A stretch of 64,000 nt of DNA from Pseudomonadota bacterium (GTDB taxonomy: Bacteria; Pseudomonadota; Alphaproteobacteria; Rhizobiales; Xanthobacteraceae): assembly GCA_003576765.1 (NCBI GenBank), contig QEVP01000007.1:1-64000 (forward strand), given 5' to 3'. Position numbers and translations under genes: made by a program. Below, one piece after another: positions 17,726 to 27,095 of the stretch. Position 1 is the first letter of the stretch. Each line of letters starts with the position of its first letter. The notes under the pieces are model-generated. The model did not search any database and was not told where the DNA came from. It saw only the letters and a list, made by a program, of their open reading frames with translations.

Positions 17726-17926
17726 TTATTTCAGCGTGCCGAACCAGTCATCGACGTCCTTCTTGATCTGGTCCTTGGCGTAGCCGTAGCGCTGCTGCAG
17801 CTTGCCTTCGAGCTGCTCGCGGCGGCCCTCGATGACGTCGAGATCGTCGTCGGTGAGCTTACCCCACTTCTCCTTGGCCGCGCCCTTGAATTGCTTCCAG
17901 TTCCCTTCAATCCGGTTCCAGTCCAT
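17726..17926 (-). CDS. CsbD family stress protein
   Basis: This 66-residue charged helical protein starts MDWNRIEGNWKQFKGAAKEK, the hallmark of CsbD, and ends in DDWFGTLK. CsbD proteins are induced by general stress; their biochemical role is unknown. The ATG at 17926 has GGAG at a proper distance; an ATG at 17938 has no ribosome site. An EcfG-like promoter lies about 30-55 bases upstream. It is a single-gene unit with its own terminator. Confidence 0.92.
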   Translation of the reverse strand: MDWNRIEGNWKQFKGAAKEKWGKLTDDDLDVIEGRREQLEGKLQQRYGYAKDQIKKDVDDWFGTLK

Positions 17927-17956
17927 CGTCGTCTCCATATGCAAAGATGACGATAT

Positions 17957-17981
17957 AACTGTGGGGCGCAGCATTCGTTCC
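17957..17981 (-). promoter_or_regulatory. EcfG-like promoter of csbD
   Basis: Reading the minus strand, GGAAC (17981-17977) is followed by 16 bases and AGTT. This fits GGAAC-N16/17-CGTT with one mismatch, and also the GGAAC-N18/19-TT form described for RpoE2 of Sinorhizobium. Its distance from csbD is suitable. Confidence 0.5.
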
Positions 17982-17994
17982 GGTGCTGGTACAG

Positions 17995-18043
17995 CCCCCT
18001 CCCTAATCCTTCCCCGCTTGCGGGGGAGGGAAGGGTGGGGGGG
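17995..18043. repeat. Interspersed palindromic repeat (copy 1)
   Basis: CCTCCC is followed by a core of CCCCGC, TT and GCGGGG and then a G-rich tail AGGGTGGGGG. The same arrangement occurs at 43056-43107. It resembles a REP-type element placed between the csbD promoter region and the end of glcB. Confidence 0.7.
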
Positions 18044-18068
18044 TATCGAGGCGTTTGATGCCTCAGCG

Positions 18069-20225
18069 TCAGCCCGCAGCCTTCGCTTCCTTGCGGCGTG
18101 CGTGGAGGATGAACTCGGTGTAGCCGTTGGGCTGCTCGGCACCCTTGAACACCAGGTCGCAGGCCGCCTTGAAGGCGACGCCGTCGAACGCGGGCGCCAT
18201 CGGCTTGTAGAGCGGATCGCTTTCGTTCTGCCGGTCCACCACCGCCGCCATGCGTTTCAGCGCGTCCATCACCTGATCCTTGCTGACCACGCCGTGGTGC
18301 AGCCAGTTGGCAAGATGCTGGCTGGAGATGCGTAGCGTGGCGCGGTCCTCCATCAGGCCGACGTCGTGGATGTCCGGCACCTTGGAGCAGCCGACGCCCT
18401 GATCGATCCAGCGCACCACGTAACCGAGGATGCCCTGGCAGTTGTTGTCGATCTCCTGACGCACGTCGTCGGGCGCCCAGTTCGACTGCGACACCGGGAT
18501 GGTGAGGATATCATCGACCTTGGCGCGCTCGCGCGACTTCAATTCCTGCTGACGCGCGGGGACATCGACCTGGTGATAGTGCAGCGCGTGCAGCGTCGCC
18601 GCGGTCGGCGAGGGCACCCATGCGGTCGAGGCGCCGGCCTGCGGGTGGGCGATCTTCTGCGCCACCATGTCGGCCATCTTGTCCGGCGCCGCCCACATGC
18701 CCTTGCCGATCTGGGCATGGCCGGGCAGGCCGTCGATCAGGCCGTTGTCGACGTTCCAGTTCTCGTAAGCCTTGATCCACGTCGCCGACTTCATGTCGTT
18801 CTTGCGGATCATCGGGCCCGCCTCGAGCGAGGTGCGGATTTCGTCGCCGGTGCGGTCGAGGAAGCCGGTGTTGATGAACATCAGCCGGGTCGAGGCGTTC
18901 TGGATGCACGCCTTGAGGTTGACCGTGGTGCGGCGCTCCTCGTCCATGATGCCGATCTTCATGGTGTTGGCCGGCAGCCCGAGCAGCTTCTCGACGCGGG
19001 TGAAGATCTCGCAGGCGAACGCCACCTCGTCGGGGCCGTGCATCTTCGGCTTGACGATGTAGATCGAACCGGTGCGGCTGTTGCGCAGTTTGCCGGTGGC
19101 TTTGATGTCGTGGATGCCGATCAGGCCCGACAGCGCCGCATCGAGGATGCCTTCGGGAATCTCGTTGCCGTCCGCGTCGAGCACGGCGTCGGTCCACATG
19201 TGATGGCCGACGTTGCGCATCAAGAGCAGGCTGCGGCCGTGCAGCGTCAGGGTCTTGCCGTCCGGCGTCTTGTAGACGCGGTCGGCGTTGAGCGTGCGCT
19301 GCAGCGTCTTGCCGCCCTTTTCGAAGTCGGCCGCGAGCGTGCCTTTGAACAGGCCGAGCGTGTTGCGGTAGACCAGCACCTTGTCGTCGGCATCGACGGC
19401 CGCGACCGAATCCTCCATGTCGAGGATGGTGGAGATCGCCGCCTCGATCACGATATCGGCGACGCCTGCGGCATCGTCCTTACCGATGATGTTGGCGCGG
19501 TCGATGCGAATGTCGATGTGCAGGCCGTGGTTGACCAGCAGCACCGCCGACGGCATCGCCGCATCGCCCTGGAAGCCGGCAAACTGCGCCGGGTTCTTCA
19601 AGGCCGTGCTCTGGCCGCTTGCGAGCTTCGCCACGAGCTTGCTGCCGTCGACGCTGTAGGCGGTGACGTCGGCATGGCTGCCCGAGGCGAGCGGTACAGC
19701 GGAATCGAGAAACGCTTTCGCCCGCGCGATCACCCTGGCACCGCGCGCCTTGTCGTAGCCGCGCGCCTCGTTCGCCTCGTGGGGAATGACGTCGGTGCCG
19801 TAGAACGCGTCGTACAGGCTGCCCCAGCGTGCGTTGGCGGCGTTGAGCGCATAGCGCGCATTGGTCAGCGGCACCACGAGCTGCGGTCCGCAGATTTTTG
19901 CGATCTCGTCATCGACGTTGGCGGTTTCGACCTCGCGTGTCGCCGGCTCCGGCACCAGATAGCCGATCTCCTGCAGGAATGCCTTGTAAGCGGCGGCGTC
20001 GAACGCCTTCCCCTTATGAGAGCGGTGCCAGGCATCGATCTTGCCTTGCAGCGTGTCGCGGAAGCCGAGCAGTTCGCGATTTTTCGGCGTGAGATCGCGC
20101 ACGATTCCTGCGAAGCCGGCCCAGAACGTGTCCGCAGCAATGCCGGTGCCGGGTGCCGCTTCCTTCTCGACGAAGTCGAACAGCACGCGGGCGATTTTCA
20201 GTCCATGGGCATCGATACGGGTCAT
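18069..20225 (-). CDS. glcB: Malate synthase G
   Basis: This 718-residue monomeric enzyme of the glyoxylate cycle condenses glyoxylate with acetyl-CoA to give malate. Length and sequence match isoform G. Recognisable parts are [21 protein letters not shown] (metal and substrate region), [16 protein letters not shown]-like [29 protein letters not shown] and [26 protein letters not shown], which carry catalytic Arg, Glu and Asp residues. ATG at 20225 is preferred over GTG at 20231. No isocitrate lyase gene is adjacent. Confidence 0.96.
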   Translation of the reverse strand: MTRIDAHGLKIARVLFDFVEKEAAPGTGIAADTFWAGFAGIVRDLTPKNRELLGFRDTLQGKIDAWHRSHKGKAFDAAAYKAFLQEIGYLVPEPATREVETANVDDEIAKICGPQLVVPLTNARYALNAANARWGSLYDAFYGTDVIPHEANEARGYDKARGARVIARAKAFLDSAVPLASGSHADVTAYSVDGSKLVAKLASGQSTALKNPAQFAGFQGDAAMPSAVLLVNHGLHIDIRIDRANIIGKDDAAGVADIVIEAAISTILDMEDSVAAVDADDKVLVYRNTLGLFKGTLAADFEKGGKTLQRTLNADRVYKTPDGKTLTLHGRSLLLMRNVGHHMWTDAVLDADGNEIPEGILDAALSGLIGIHDIKATGKLRNSRTGSIYIVKPKMHGPDEVAFACEIFTRVEKLLGLPANTMKIGIMDEERRTTVNLKACIQNASTRLMFINTGFLDRTGDEIRTSLEAGPMIRKNDMKSATWIKAYENWNVDNGLIDGLPGHAQIGKGMWAAPDKMADMVAQKIAHPQAGASTAWVPSPTAATLHALHYHQVDVPARQQELKSRERAKVDDILTIPVSQSNWAPDDVRQEIDNNCQGILGYVVRWIDQGVGCSKVPDIHDVGLMEDRATLRISSQHLANWLHHGVVSKDQVMDALKRMAAVVDRQNESDPLYKPMAPAFDGVAFKAACDLVFKGAEQPNGYTEFILHARRKEAKAAG

Positions 20226-20300
20226 AGGCACGGTCTCACGGTTCGATTTGAGTCGGGCGGATGCGGGCGGGAGATGTCTGGCAGACGCGCCAGCGCCAGT

Positions 20301-20326
20301 CTTTTAGCGCGAAAGCGCTCTAAAAG
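20301..20326. repeat. Inverted repeat in the glcB/sbp intergenic region
   Basis: CTTTTAG (20301-20307) mirrors CTAAAAG (20320-20326), and AGCGC mirrors GCGCT around GAAA in the centre. It lies between divergent glcB and sbp. It could be an operator or a copy of a short dispersed repeat; nothing else stands out between 20226 and 20515. Confidence 0.4.
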
Positions 20327-20515
20327 AGAAGGCTTTTGCAGGACCTTGCGCAGCCGTCTTTCGTTGAAAGGGGCGGACTGTCGCGGTGCCGCCCGCCGTC
20401 GCCCGGTGCTGCCCGATGTCGCGCTCGGGCAAGGGTTGATTGACATGCCGCGCCATCTTGCGGATTTTCGTCCGACGGTCGTGGGTGGCGGCCGCGCCGG
20501 TGCATGGAGGGACCG

Positions 20516-21505
20516 ATGACGCTTCGCTGTCTCGCCGTTGTGGCCGCGCTCATGGTTGCCACCTCGGCGCACGCCGCCGACGTCTCGCTGCTCAACGTCT
20601 CCTACGATCCGACGCGCGAGCTTTACGCCGACTTCAACAAGGCGTTTGCCGCGGCCTACAAGGCCGACACCGGCCGCGAGGTTGCGATCCGGCAATCGCA
20701 CGGAGGCTCCGGCAGTCAGGCCCGGGCGGTGATCAGCGGCCTGCAGGCCGACGTGGTGACGCTGGCGCTTGCCTACGACATCGACGCCATCGCCGCGCGT
20801 GGGCTGATCGCTGCCGACTGGCAGTCGCGCCTGCCGGACAATTCCGCGCCCTACACGTCCACCATCGTGTTCCTGGTGCGCAAGGGCAACCCCAAGGCGA
20901 TCAAGGACTGGGACGATCTCGCCAAGGCAGGCGTCAGCGTCGTCACGCCCAATCCGAAGACGTCAGGCGGCGCGCGCTGGAACTACCTCGCCGCCTGGGG
21001 CTACGCGCTGAAAAAATATGGCGGCGACGACAAGGCGCGCGATTTCGTGGCGCGCATTTTCAAGAACGTGTCGGTGCTCGACACCGGCGCGCGCGGCTCC
21101 GCCGTCACCTTCATCGAGCGCGGCGTCGGCGATGTGCTGATCGCATGGGAGAACGAGGCGTTCCTCGCGATGAAAGAGACGGGCAAGGGCCAGTTCGAGA
21201 TCGTGGTGCCATCGATATCGATTCTTGCCGAGCCGCCGGTGGCGGTGGTCGATGCCGTTGCCGCGAAGAAGGGAACCCGCGCCGCCGCTGACGCCTACTT
21301 GAGATACTGGTATACGAAGGAGGGTCAGGAGATTGCCGCTCGCCACGGTTACCGTCCGCGCGACGCCGAGGTTGCCAAGGCGCATGCGGCGTCGTTCGCC
21401 AAGGTCGATCTGTTCACCATCGACGAGGTGTTCGGCGGCTGGGCCAAGGCGCAGAAGACGCATTTCGGCGAGGGTGGCATCTTCGACCGGATCTATCGGG
21501 ACTGA
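20516..21505 (+). CDS. sbp: Sulfate-binding periplasmic protein of an ABC transporter
   Basis: This 329-residue protein has a signal peptide ([20 protein letters not shown], cleaved before AD) and matches the Sbp/CysP family. Family motifs include [25 protein letters not shown] and [14 protein letters not shown], which shape the dehydrated sulfate site. The ATG at 20516 has GGAGG five bases upstream; an ATG at 20504 is badly placed. It begins the sbp-cysT-cysW-cysA operon. Thiosulfate may also be a ligand. Confidence 0.95.
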   Translation: MTLRCLAVVAALMVATSAHAADVSLLNVSYDPTRELYADFNKAFAAAYKADTGREVAIRQSHGGSGSQARAVISGLQADVVTLALAYDIDAIAARGLIAADWQSRLPDNSAPYTSTIVFLVRKGNPKAIKDWDDLAKAGVSVVTPNPKTSGGARWNYLAAWGYALKKYGGDDKARDFVARIFKNVSVLDTGARGSAVTFIERGVGDVLIAWENEAFLAMKETGKGQFEIVVPSISILAEPPVAVVDAVAAKKGTRAAADAYLRYWYTKEGQEIAARHGYRPRDAEVAKAHAASFAKVDLFTIDEVFGGWAKAQKTHFGEGGIFDRIYRD

Positions 21506-21550
21506 CGACCCGCCGCGAGAGCCGCACACGCCGTTCGTTTGGGGGCGCGT

Positions 21551-22384
21551 TTGAAGGGACAGGCGAGACGCAGCACGCTGCCGGGATTCGGCCTCACCAT
21601 GGGGCTGACCCTGACGTGGCTGTCGCTGATCGTGCTGATCCCGCTCGCCGGGCTGTTCATTCAGACGGCGGACCTGAGCCCCGCCGAGTTCTGGGCCATC
21701 GTCACCAGCCGCCGCACGCTCAACGCGCTGAAGCTGTCGTTCGGCCTGTCGCTGGCGGCCGCCGCAACCAGCCTCGTCATGGGTATGGTGGTGGTGTGGG
21801 CGCTGGTGCGGTACCGCTTTCCGGGCCGGCGACTGTTCGACGCCATCGTCGATATTCCGTTCGCGCTGCCGACGGCGGTGGCCGGGGTGGCGCTGACCGC
21901 GCTGTTCGCGGAACAAGGCTGGCTCGGCGCGCCGCTTGCCGCGCTTGGCATCAAGGTCGCGTTCACGCCGCTCGGCATCTATGTGGCGATGGTGTTCATC
22001 AGCTTTCCGTTCGTGGTGCGCACGGTGCAGCCGGTGTTGCAAGACCTCGAGGCGGAGCTCGAGGAGGTCGCCGTCAGCCTCGGCGCCAACCGCTGGCATG
22101 TCGTTGTCCGCGTCATCCTGCCGAGCATCGCGCCGGCGATCCTCACCGGGCTTGCGCTCGCCTTCGCCCGCGCGGTCGGCGAATACGGCTCCGTGATCTT
22201 CATTGCCGGCAACCTGCCGAACGTGTCGGAGATCGCGCCGCTTCTGATCGTCATCAGGCTGTCCGAATACCGTTATGCCGACGCAACCGCCATCGCCGTG
22301 GTGATGCTAGCTGCGGCCTTTCTCGTCATCTTCGTCATCAATCGCATCCAGCGCCGGGCGCAGGCCCGCGCGCCGGCGTTGTGA
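21551..22384 (+). CDS. cysT: Sulfate ABC transporter permease CysT
   Basis: This 277-residue inner-membrane permease has six hydrophobic segments. The EAA loop that contacts the ATPase reads LEAELEEVAVSLGANRWHVVVRVILPSI. The N-terminal LPGFGLTMGLTLTWLSLIVLIPL is typical of CysT (CysU). I prefer the TTG at 21551, preceded by a G-rich stretch; a TTG at 21539 would add four residues. It follows sbp by 45 bases and precedes cysW by six. Confidence 0.93.
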   Translation: MKGQARRSTLPGFGLTMGLTLTWLSLIVLIPLAGLFIQTADLSPAEFWAIVTSRRTLNALKLSFGLSLAAAATSLVMGMVVVWALVRYRFPGRRLFDAIVDIPFALPTAVAGVALTALFAEQGWLGAPLAALGIKVAFTPLGIYVAMVFISFPFVVRTVQPVLQDLEAELEEVAVSLGANRWHVVVRVILPSIAPAILTGLALAFARAVGEYGSVIFIAGNLPNVSEIAPLLIVIRLSEYRYADATAIAVVMLAAAFLVIFVINRIQRRAQARAPAL

Positions 22385-22390
22385 GGCGCG

Positions 22391-23272
22391 ATGGCTGAGG
22401 CCGAAAGTGCCCGCGCCGTGCGCGCTTGCGAGGCGCGCAACGATGCGCTGACCGAGCCGCGCCTCGTGCGGCTTGGCATCATCGCGCTGGCGGTGGCGTT
22501 TCTTACCGTGTTCATCGTGCTGCCGCTGGTGCTGGTGTTCGCGCAAGCCTTCCGGGAGGGCATTGCCGCTTACATCGCCGCGCTTGCCGACCCCGAGGCT
22601 CAGAGCGCCGTTGTGCTGACGCTGACGGTCGCGGCGATCTCGGTCGGGCTCAACCTCGTGTTCGGTCTGGTCATGGCCTGGGCGATCGCAAAATTCGAGT
22701 TCGCCGGCCGCACGCTGCTGATCAGCCTGATCGACCTGCCGTTCTCGGTGAGTCCGGTGATCGCCGGCCTCGTCTTCGTGCTGTTGTTCGGCGCGCAAAG
22801 CGCGCTCGGCGCCTGGCTGATCGCCCGCGACATTCCGATCCTGTTCGCGCTGCCGGGCATCGTCCTCGCCACCACCTTCGTCACCTTTCCGTTCGTGGCG
22901 CGCGAACTCATTCCCCTGATGCTGCAGCAGGGCACGCAGGAGGAGGAAGCGGCGATCTCGCTCGGCGCCTCGGGCTGGCGTGCATTCGTCCGCGTCACGC
23001 TGCCCAATATCAAGTGGGGGCTGATCTATGGCATCCTGCTGTGCAACGCCCGCGCCATGGGCGAGTTCGGCGCGGTGTCGGTGGTGTCCGGCCACATCCG
23101 CGGCGAGACGAATACCATGCCGCTGCTGGTCGAAATCCTTTATAATGAATACCAGATCATGGCCGCCTTTGCCGTCGCCTCGCTGCTTGCGCTGCTCGCG
23201 GTGGTGACGCTGGTGGTCAAGGCGGTGCTCGAACGGCGGCTTGCGGAAGGACGGCGGCAACGTGACCATTGA
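22391..23272 (+). CDS. cysW: Sulfate ABC transporter permease CysW
   Basis: This 293-residue permease partner of CysT has six membrane segments and the EAA loop [21 protein letters not shown]-terminal family features [24 protein letters not shown] are present. The 11-base overlap of its end with the GTG of cysA shows translational coupling in the transporter operon. Confidence 0.95.
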   Translation: MAEAESARAVRACEARNDALTEPRLVRLGIIALAVAFLTVFIVLPLVLVFAQAFREGIAAYIAALADPEAQSAVVLTLTVAAISVGLNLVFGLVMAWAIAKFEFAGRTLLISLIDLPFSVSPVIAGLVFVLLFGAQSALGAWLIARDIPILFALPGIVLATTFVTFPFVARELIPLMLQQGTQEEEAAISLGASGWRAFVRVTLPNIKWGLIYGILLCNARAMGEFGAVSVVSGHIRGETNTMPLLVEILYNEYQIMAAFAVASLLALLAVVTLVVKAVLERRLAEGRRQRDH

Positions 23273-24311
23273 GGTGCGCAACATCGTGAAGCGGTTCGGC
23301 GCCTTTGCCGCGCTCGACCACGTCGATCTCAAGGTCGAGACCGGCGAACTGGTGGCGCTGCTCGGCCCGTCCGGCTCCGGCAAGACCACGCTTCTGCGCA
23401 TCATCGCCGGCCTCGAATGGCCGGACGAGGGCGATATCCGCTTCGACGGCGAGGACGCGCTGCAACAGGGCGCCGGCGAGCGCCATGTCGGCTTCGTGTT
23501 CCAGCATTATGCGCTGTTCCGCCACATGAGCGTGTTCGAGAACGTCGCCTTCGGCCTGCGCGTGCAGCCGCGCGCGGTGCGCAAGAGCGAGGCCGCGATC
23601 CGCGCCCGTGTCCACGACCTGCTCGACCTCGTGCAGTTGCGCTGGCTTGCCGAGCGCTACCCGAGCCAGTTGTCCGGCGGCCAGCGTCAGCGCATCGCGC
23701 TGGCGCGTGCGCTTGCCATCGAGCCGCGCATCCTGCTGCTCGACGAGCCGTTCGGCGCGCTCGACGCCAAGGTGCGCAAGGAACTGCGCCAGTGGCTGCG
23801 CACGCTGCACGACGAAATCCACGTCACCTCGCTGTTCGTCACCCACGACCAGGAGGAGGCGCTGGAGGTCGCCAACCGCGTGGTGGTGATGGACAAGGGC
23901 CGCATCGAGCAGATCGGCACGCCGGCGGAGGTCTACGACAACCCAAGGACCGCCTTCGTCCACGCCTTCATCGGCGAGTCGATCGTGCTGCCGGTCGAGG
24001 TGCGTGACGGCCGGGTGCGGCTCGGCGCCAGCGATCTCGACCTTGCCGCCGACGGCGCCGCCTCCGGCCCCTCGCAACTGTTCGTGCGCCGTCACGACAT
24101 GGATGTCGGCCCGGTCGATTCCGGCGTCCTCAGGGGCGCGGTGCGCCGCGTGCGCACCTTCGGCCCGGTGCAGCGGGCCGACGTCGCGCTGACCTCGGCT
24201 GGCGGCGAAACGCTGATCGAGATCGACACCCCGCGCGACCGCCGGCTTGCGCCGGGCGACGTCGTCGGGCTGCATCCGCGCCGCTACCGTATCTTTGCCG
24301 CCGAGGCCTGA
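23262..24311 (+). CDS. cysA: Sulfate ABC transporter ATP-binding protein CysA
   Basis: This 349-residue ATPase powers sulfate import. It shows Walker [10 protein letters not shown], the Q-loop VFQHYALF, the signature LSGGQRQR, Walker [13 protein letters not shown] and the switch histidine in [11 protein letters not shown]-terminal TOBE-like regulatory region follows (about 240-349). The GTG at 23262 lies inside the end of cysW, consistent with coupling. It completes a four-gene sulfate uptake operon. Confidence 0.96.
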   Translation: MTIEVRNIVKRFGAFAALDHVDLKVETGELVALLGPSGSGKTTLLRIIAGLEWPDEGDIRFDGEDALQQGAGERHVGFVFQHYALFRHMSVFENVAFGLRVQPRAVRKSEAAIRARVHDLLDLVQLRWLAERYPSQLSGGQRQRIALARALAIEPRILLLDEPFGALDAKVRKELRQWLRTLHDEIHVTSLFVTHDQEEALEVANRVVVMDKGRIEQIGTPAEVYDNPRTAFVHAFIGESIVLPVEVRDGRVRLGASDLDLAADGAASGPSQLFVRRHDMDVGPVDSGVLRGAVRRVRTFGPVQRADVALTSAGGETLIEIDTPRDRRLAPGDVVGLHPRRYRIFAAEA

Positions 24312-24383
24312 GGCGGCCGCGGCGTTCACGATTAAGCCACGGTTGATGTGCAACAACGGCTCCCTTCCTTGGGAGAGCCTTCG

Positions 24384-24896
24384 ATGTTGCGGATGATTCT
24401 GGCCGGCGCCGGGCTTGCGCTGGCACTGGCGCTCGGCGGCTGCGCCGACCGCCCGCCGCCGGACCAGCCGGCCTTCTATCTCAGCATGGCGCATGGCGGC
24501 GCCAAGCTCGACAGCGCGGTCGCGGCCTCGATGATTTCCGGCTATCGCCGCAACAACGGGCTCGATGCCGTTACCGTCGATCCGCAGCTGACCGCGGCCG
24601 CAGAAGCGCAATCGATGGCCATGGCGAAGCAGAACAAGCTCGACCACAATGCCGGCGGCACGCTGATCAAGCGCATCAAGGCGGCGGGCTTCGAGCCGTC
24701 GCTGGCGGTCGAGAATATCTCGGCCGGTTACCACACGCTGGCGGAAGCGTTTTCCGGCTGGCGCGATTCGCCGCCGCATCGCGATAACATGCTCAAGAAG
24801 GGCGTGACCCGGATGGGGATCGCCGCGACCTACGCGCCCAACACCAAGTACAAGGTGTTCTGGACCCTGATCCTCGCGGCGCCCGATGCCCGATGA
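24384..24896 (+). CDS. CAP/SCP domain lipoprotein
   Basis: This 170-residue protein has a lipoprotein signal (ALALALGGC, lipid-anchored cysteine at about 20) and a CAP (cysteine-rich secretory/PR-1) domain. Family-like parts are MISGYRRNNGL, HNAGGTLIKRIKAAGF, AVENISAG and the SPPHRDNMLKKGVTRMGIA segment. Bacterial CAP proteins are exported and of mostly unknown function. GGGAGAG lies six bases before the ATG at 24384. It follows cysA by 72 bases but is probably unrelated to sulfur uptake. Confidence 0.88.
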   Translation: MLRMILAGAGLALALALGGCADRPPPDQPAFYLSMAHGGAKLDSAVAASMISGYRRNNGLDAVTVDPQLTAAAEAQSMAMAKQNKLDHNAGGTLIKRIKAAGFEPSLAVENISAGYHTLAEAFSGWRDSPPHRDNMLKKGVTRMGIAATYAPNTKYKVFWTLILAAPDAR

Positions 24897-24989
24897 CGGC
24901 GACGTGACGGCGGCCGCACCAAAGGCCGATTGACGCCGGGCCTAAGTCTCGCCACGGTGCATCGAACCTTTCGCTTTGCGCATGCGCTG

Positions 24990-26147
24990 ATGGACGACAG
25001 CCCCGCCACATCTCCTACGACCACCGCCATGTCTGCCGGAGCGCACCGCGTGCTGGTGCTGCAAGGCGGCGGCGCGCTCGGCTCCTACCAGGCCGGCGCC
25101 TACAAGGCGCTGTGCGAGCACGGCTTCGAGCCTGATTGGATCGCCGGCATCTCGATCGGCGCGATCAATGCCGCGATCATCGCCGGCAATCCGGCCGAAC
25201 TGCGCGTGCCACGCCTCAAGGAATTCTGGGACATGGTGTCGGCGCCGGTGCCATGGACGCCGAAACTCGCCAGCGACCACGGCCGTTCGTTTTTCAATGA
25301 AGCGAGCGCGGCGACGGTGGCGGCGTTCGGCGTGCCGGGCTTCTTCACGCCGCGCTTTCCGCCGGCGCAGTTCCTGCCGTCGGCGCGGGTGGACAATCTC
25401 AGCTATTACGACACCGCGCCGCTGCGCGCCACATTGGAGCGGCTGGTGGATTTCGACCGCATCAATGCCGGCATCACGCGGCTCAGCGTCGGCGCGGTCA
25501 ATATCAAGACCGGCAACTTCGCCTATTTCGACAACGCCCGCCAGCGCATCGGCCCCGAGCACATCATGGCCTCGGGCGCGCTGCCGCCCGGGCTGCCGGC
25601 GGTCGAGATCGGCGGCGAGTTCTACTGGGACGGCGGCGTCGCCTCCAACACCCCGCTCGACTATGTGCTCGATCAGGACTCGCGCGACGATCTTCTGATC
25701 TTCCAGGTCGATCTGTTCAGCGCCCGCGGGCCGCTGCCAACGACGCTGTTCGAGGTCGCCGAGCGCGAGAAGGACATCCGCTATTCGAGCCGCACCCGCC
25801 TCAACACCGACCTCAACAAGCGCATCCGCCATGCGCGGCGGGCGCTACGCGCGCTGATCGCCAAACTGCCGGAGGAATTGAAGTCTGACCCTTCGGTCGC
25901 CATCCTGAGCGAGGCGGCGAAGGAGAACAGCGTCACCGTGGTGCACCTGATCTACCGGCGCAAGACGCACCAGTCCTCGTCGAAGGATTACGACTTCTCG
26001 CGGCTCAGCATGCGCGAGCACTGGCGCGCCGGCGAGGAGGATGTGCATCGCTCGCTGCAGCGCCCGGAGAAACTGGCGCAGCGGCCGGACGAGGAGACGC
26101 TGGTGGCGCTCGACCTCACGCCGCCCAACGGCAGTTCAGGATCGTAG
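24990..26147 (+). CDS. Patatin-like phospholipase family protein
   Basis: This 385-residue serine hydrolase has the oxyanion glycine run LQGGGALGSYQAGAY, the nucleophile elbow GISIGAIN and the catalytic aspartate in WDGGVASNTP, so the Ser-Asp dyad is complete. The C-terminal part is typical of a bacterial patatin group that includes a DUF3734 region. Likely substrates are acyl lipids, or polyhydroxybutyrate granule material given that bdhA lies 36 bases downstream. The start at 24990 is tentative, with no clear ribosome site; ATG 25029 is an alternative. Confidence 0.88.
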   Translation: MDDSPATSPTTTAMSAGAHRVLVLQGGGALGSYQAGAYKALCEHGFEPDWIAGISIGAINAAIIAGNPAELRVPRLKEFWDMVSAPVPWTPKLASDHGRSFFNEASAATVAAFGVPGFFTPRFPPAQFLPSARVDNLSYYDTAPLRATLERLVDFDRINAGITRLSVGAVNIKTGNFAYFDNARQRIGPEHIMASGALPPGLPAVEIGGEFYWDGGVASNTPLDYVLDQDSRDDLLIFQVDLFSARGPLPTTLFEVAEREKDIRYSSRTRLNTDLNKRIRHARRALRALIAKLPEELKSDPSVAILSEAAKENSVTVVHLIYRRKTHQSSSKDYDFSRLSMREHWRAGEEDVHRSLQRPEKLAQRPDEETLVALDLTPPNGSSGS

Positions 26148-26183
26148 CGCCGCGCGGCGCAACAACGAAGCAAGGAGAACGAC

Positions 26184-26969
26184 ATGGCACTGACAGGCAA
26201 GACGGCGGTCGTGACCGGCTCGACCAGCGGCATCGGCTTGGCTTATGCGCGGGCGCTGGCGGCGGCCGGCGTCAACGTGGTGATCAACGGCTTCGGCGAA
26301 GCCAAGGATATCGAGGCCGAGCGCGCCCGCATCGAATCCGACTTCAGGGTGAAGGCGGCCTATTCGCCGGCCGACATGACCAAGCCTGCCGAAATCGCCG
26401 GCATGATCGCGTTCGGCGAGAAGACCTTTGGCGCGGTGGACATTCTCATCAACAATGCCGGCATCCAGTTCGTCTCGCCGATCGAGGAGTTTCCGGTCGA
26501 GAAGTGGGACGCGATCATCGCCATCAACCTGTCGTCGGCGTTTCATGCGATCCGTGCCGCGGTGCCGGGCATGAAGAAGCGCGGCTGGGGCCGCATCATT
26601 TCCACCGCCTCGGCGCATTCGCTGGTGGCCTCGCCCTACAAGGCCGCCTACATCGCGGCCAAGCACGGCATCGCCGGGCTGACCAAGACGGTGGCGCTGG
26701 AACTGGCGCAGTCCAGGATCACCTGCAACTGCATCTCGCCGGGCTATGTGTGGACGCCGCTGGTCGAGAAGCAGATTCCCGACACCATGAAGTCGCGCAA
26801 TATGACCAAGGAGCAGGTCATCAACGACGTGCTGCTGGCGGCACAGCCGACCAAGCAGTTCGTCACCGTCGAGCAGGTCGCGGCGCTGGCGGTGTTTCTG
26901 TGCGGCGACGAGGCCAGCCAGATCACCGGCGCCAACCTGTCGATCGACGGCGGCTGGACCGCGGCGTAG
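26184..26969 (+). CDS. bdhA: 3-hydroxybutyrate dehydrogenase (short-chain dehydrogenase)
   Basis: This 261-residue NAD-dependent SDR has the TGSTSGIG cofactor motif, NNAG, the catalytic Ser in STASAHSLV, and the YKAAYIAAKHG motif (Tyr and Lys). The C-terminal WTPLVEKQIPD and the QPTKQFVTVEQVAALAVFLC segment are characteristic of BdhA, which oxidises 3-hydroxybutyrate from polyhydroxybutyrate breakdown. A strong AAGGAG lies eight bases before the ATG. It is probably co-transcribed with the patatin gene. Confidence 0.94.
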   Translation: MALTGKTAVVTGSTSGIGLAYARALAAAGVNVVINGFGEAKDIEAERARIESDFRVKAAYSPADMTKPAEIAGMIAFGEKTFGAVDILINNAGIQFVSPIEEFPVEKWDAIIAINLSSAFHAIRAAVPGMKKRGWGRIISTASAHSLVASPYKAAYIAAKHGIAGLTKTVALELAQSRITCNCISPGYVWTPLVEKQIPDTMKSRNMTKEQVINDVLLAAQPTKQFVTVEQVAALAVFLCGDEASQITGANLSIDGGWTAA

Positions 26970-27042
26970 AGCATGATCCCGAAAAGCCTGCCCTCGGGCT
27001 TGACCCGGGGGTGGGAACCGGTTTTCGGACAAGATCATGCTC
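26968..27042. repeat. Interspersed repeat with terminal inverted repeats
   Basis: GAGCATGATC at the left mirrors GATCATGCTC at the right. Inside, CCCGAAAAG partly mirrors GGTTTTCGG around a hairpin made from TCGGG and CCCGG-rich arms. It begins in the bdhA stop codon and may act as its terminator. Copies of this type are abundant between genes of Bradyrhizobium relatives. Confidence 0.7.
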
Positions 27043-27095
27043 AAACAAAAATAACCGGAGTGCCGATTCAACACGGCCGAGTCGGACACGAAGGT

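Noticed and set aside
27014-27040. GGAAC within the repeat after bdhA
   Set aside because: It belongs to a dispersed repeat, no CGTT lies at the right distance, and the genes nearby point the other way.
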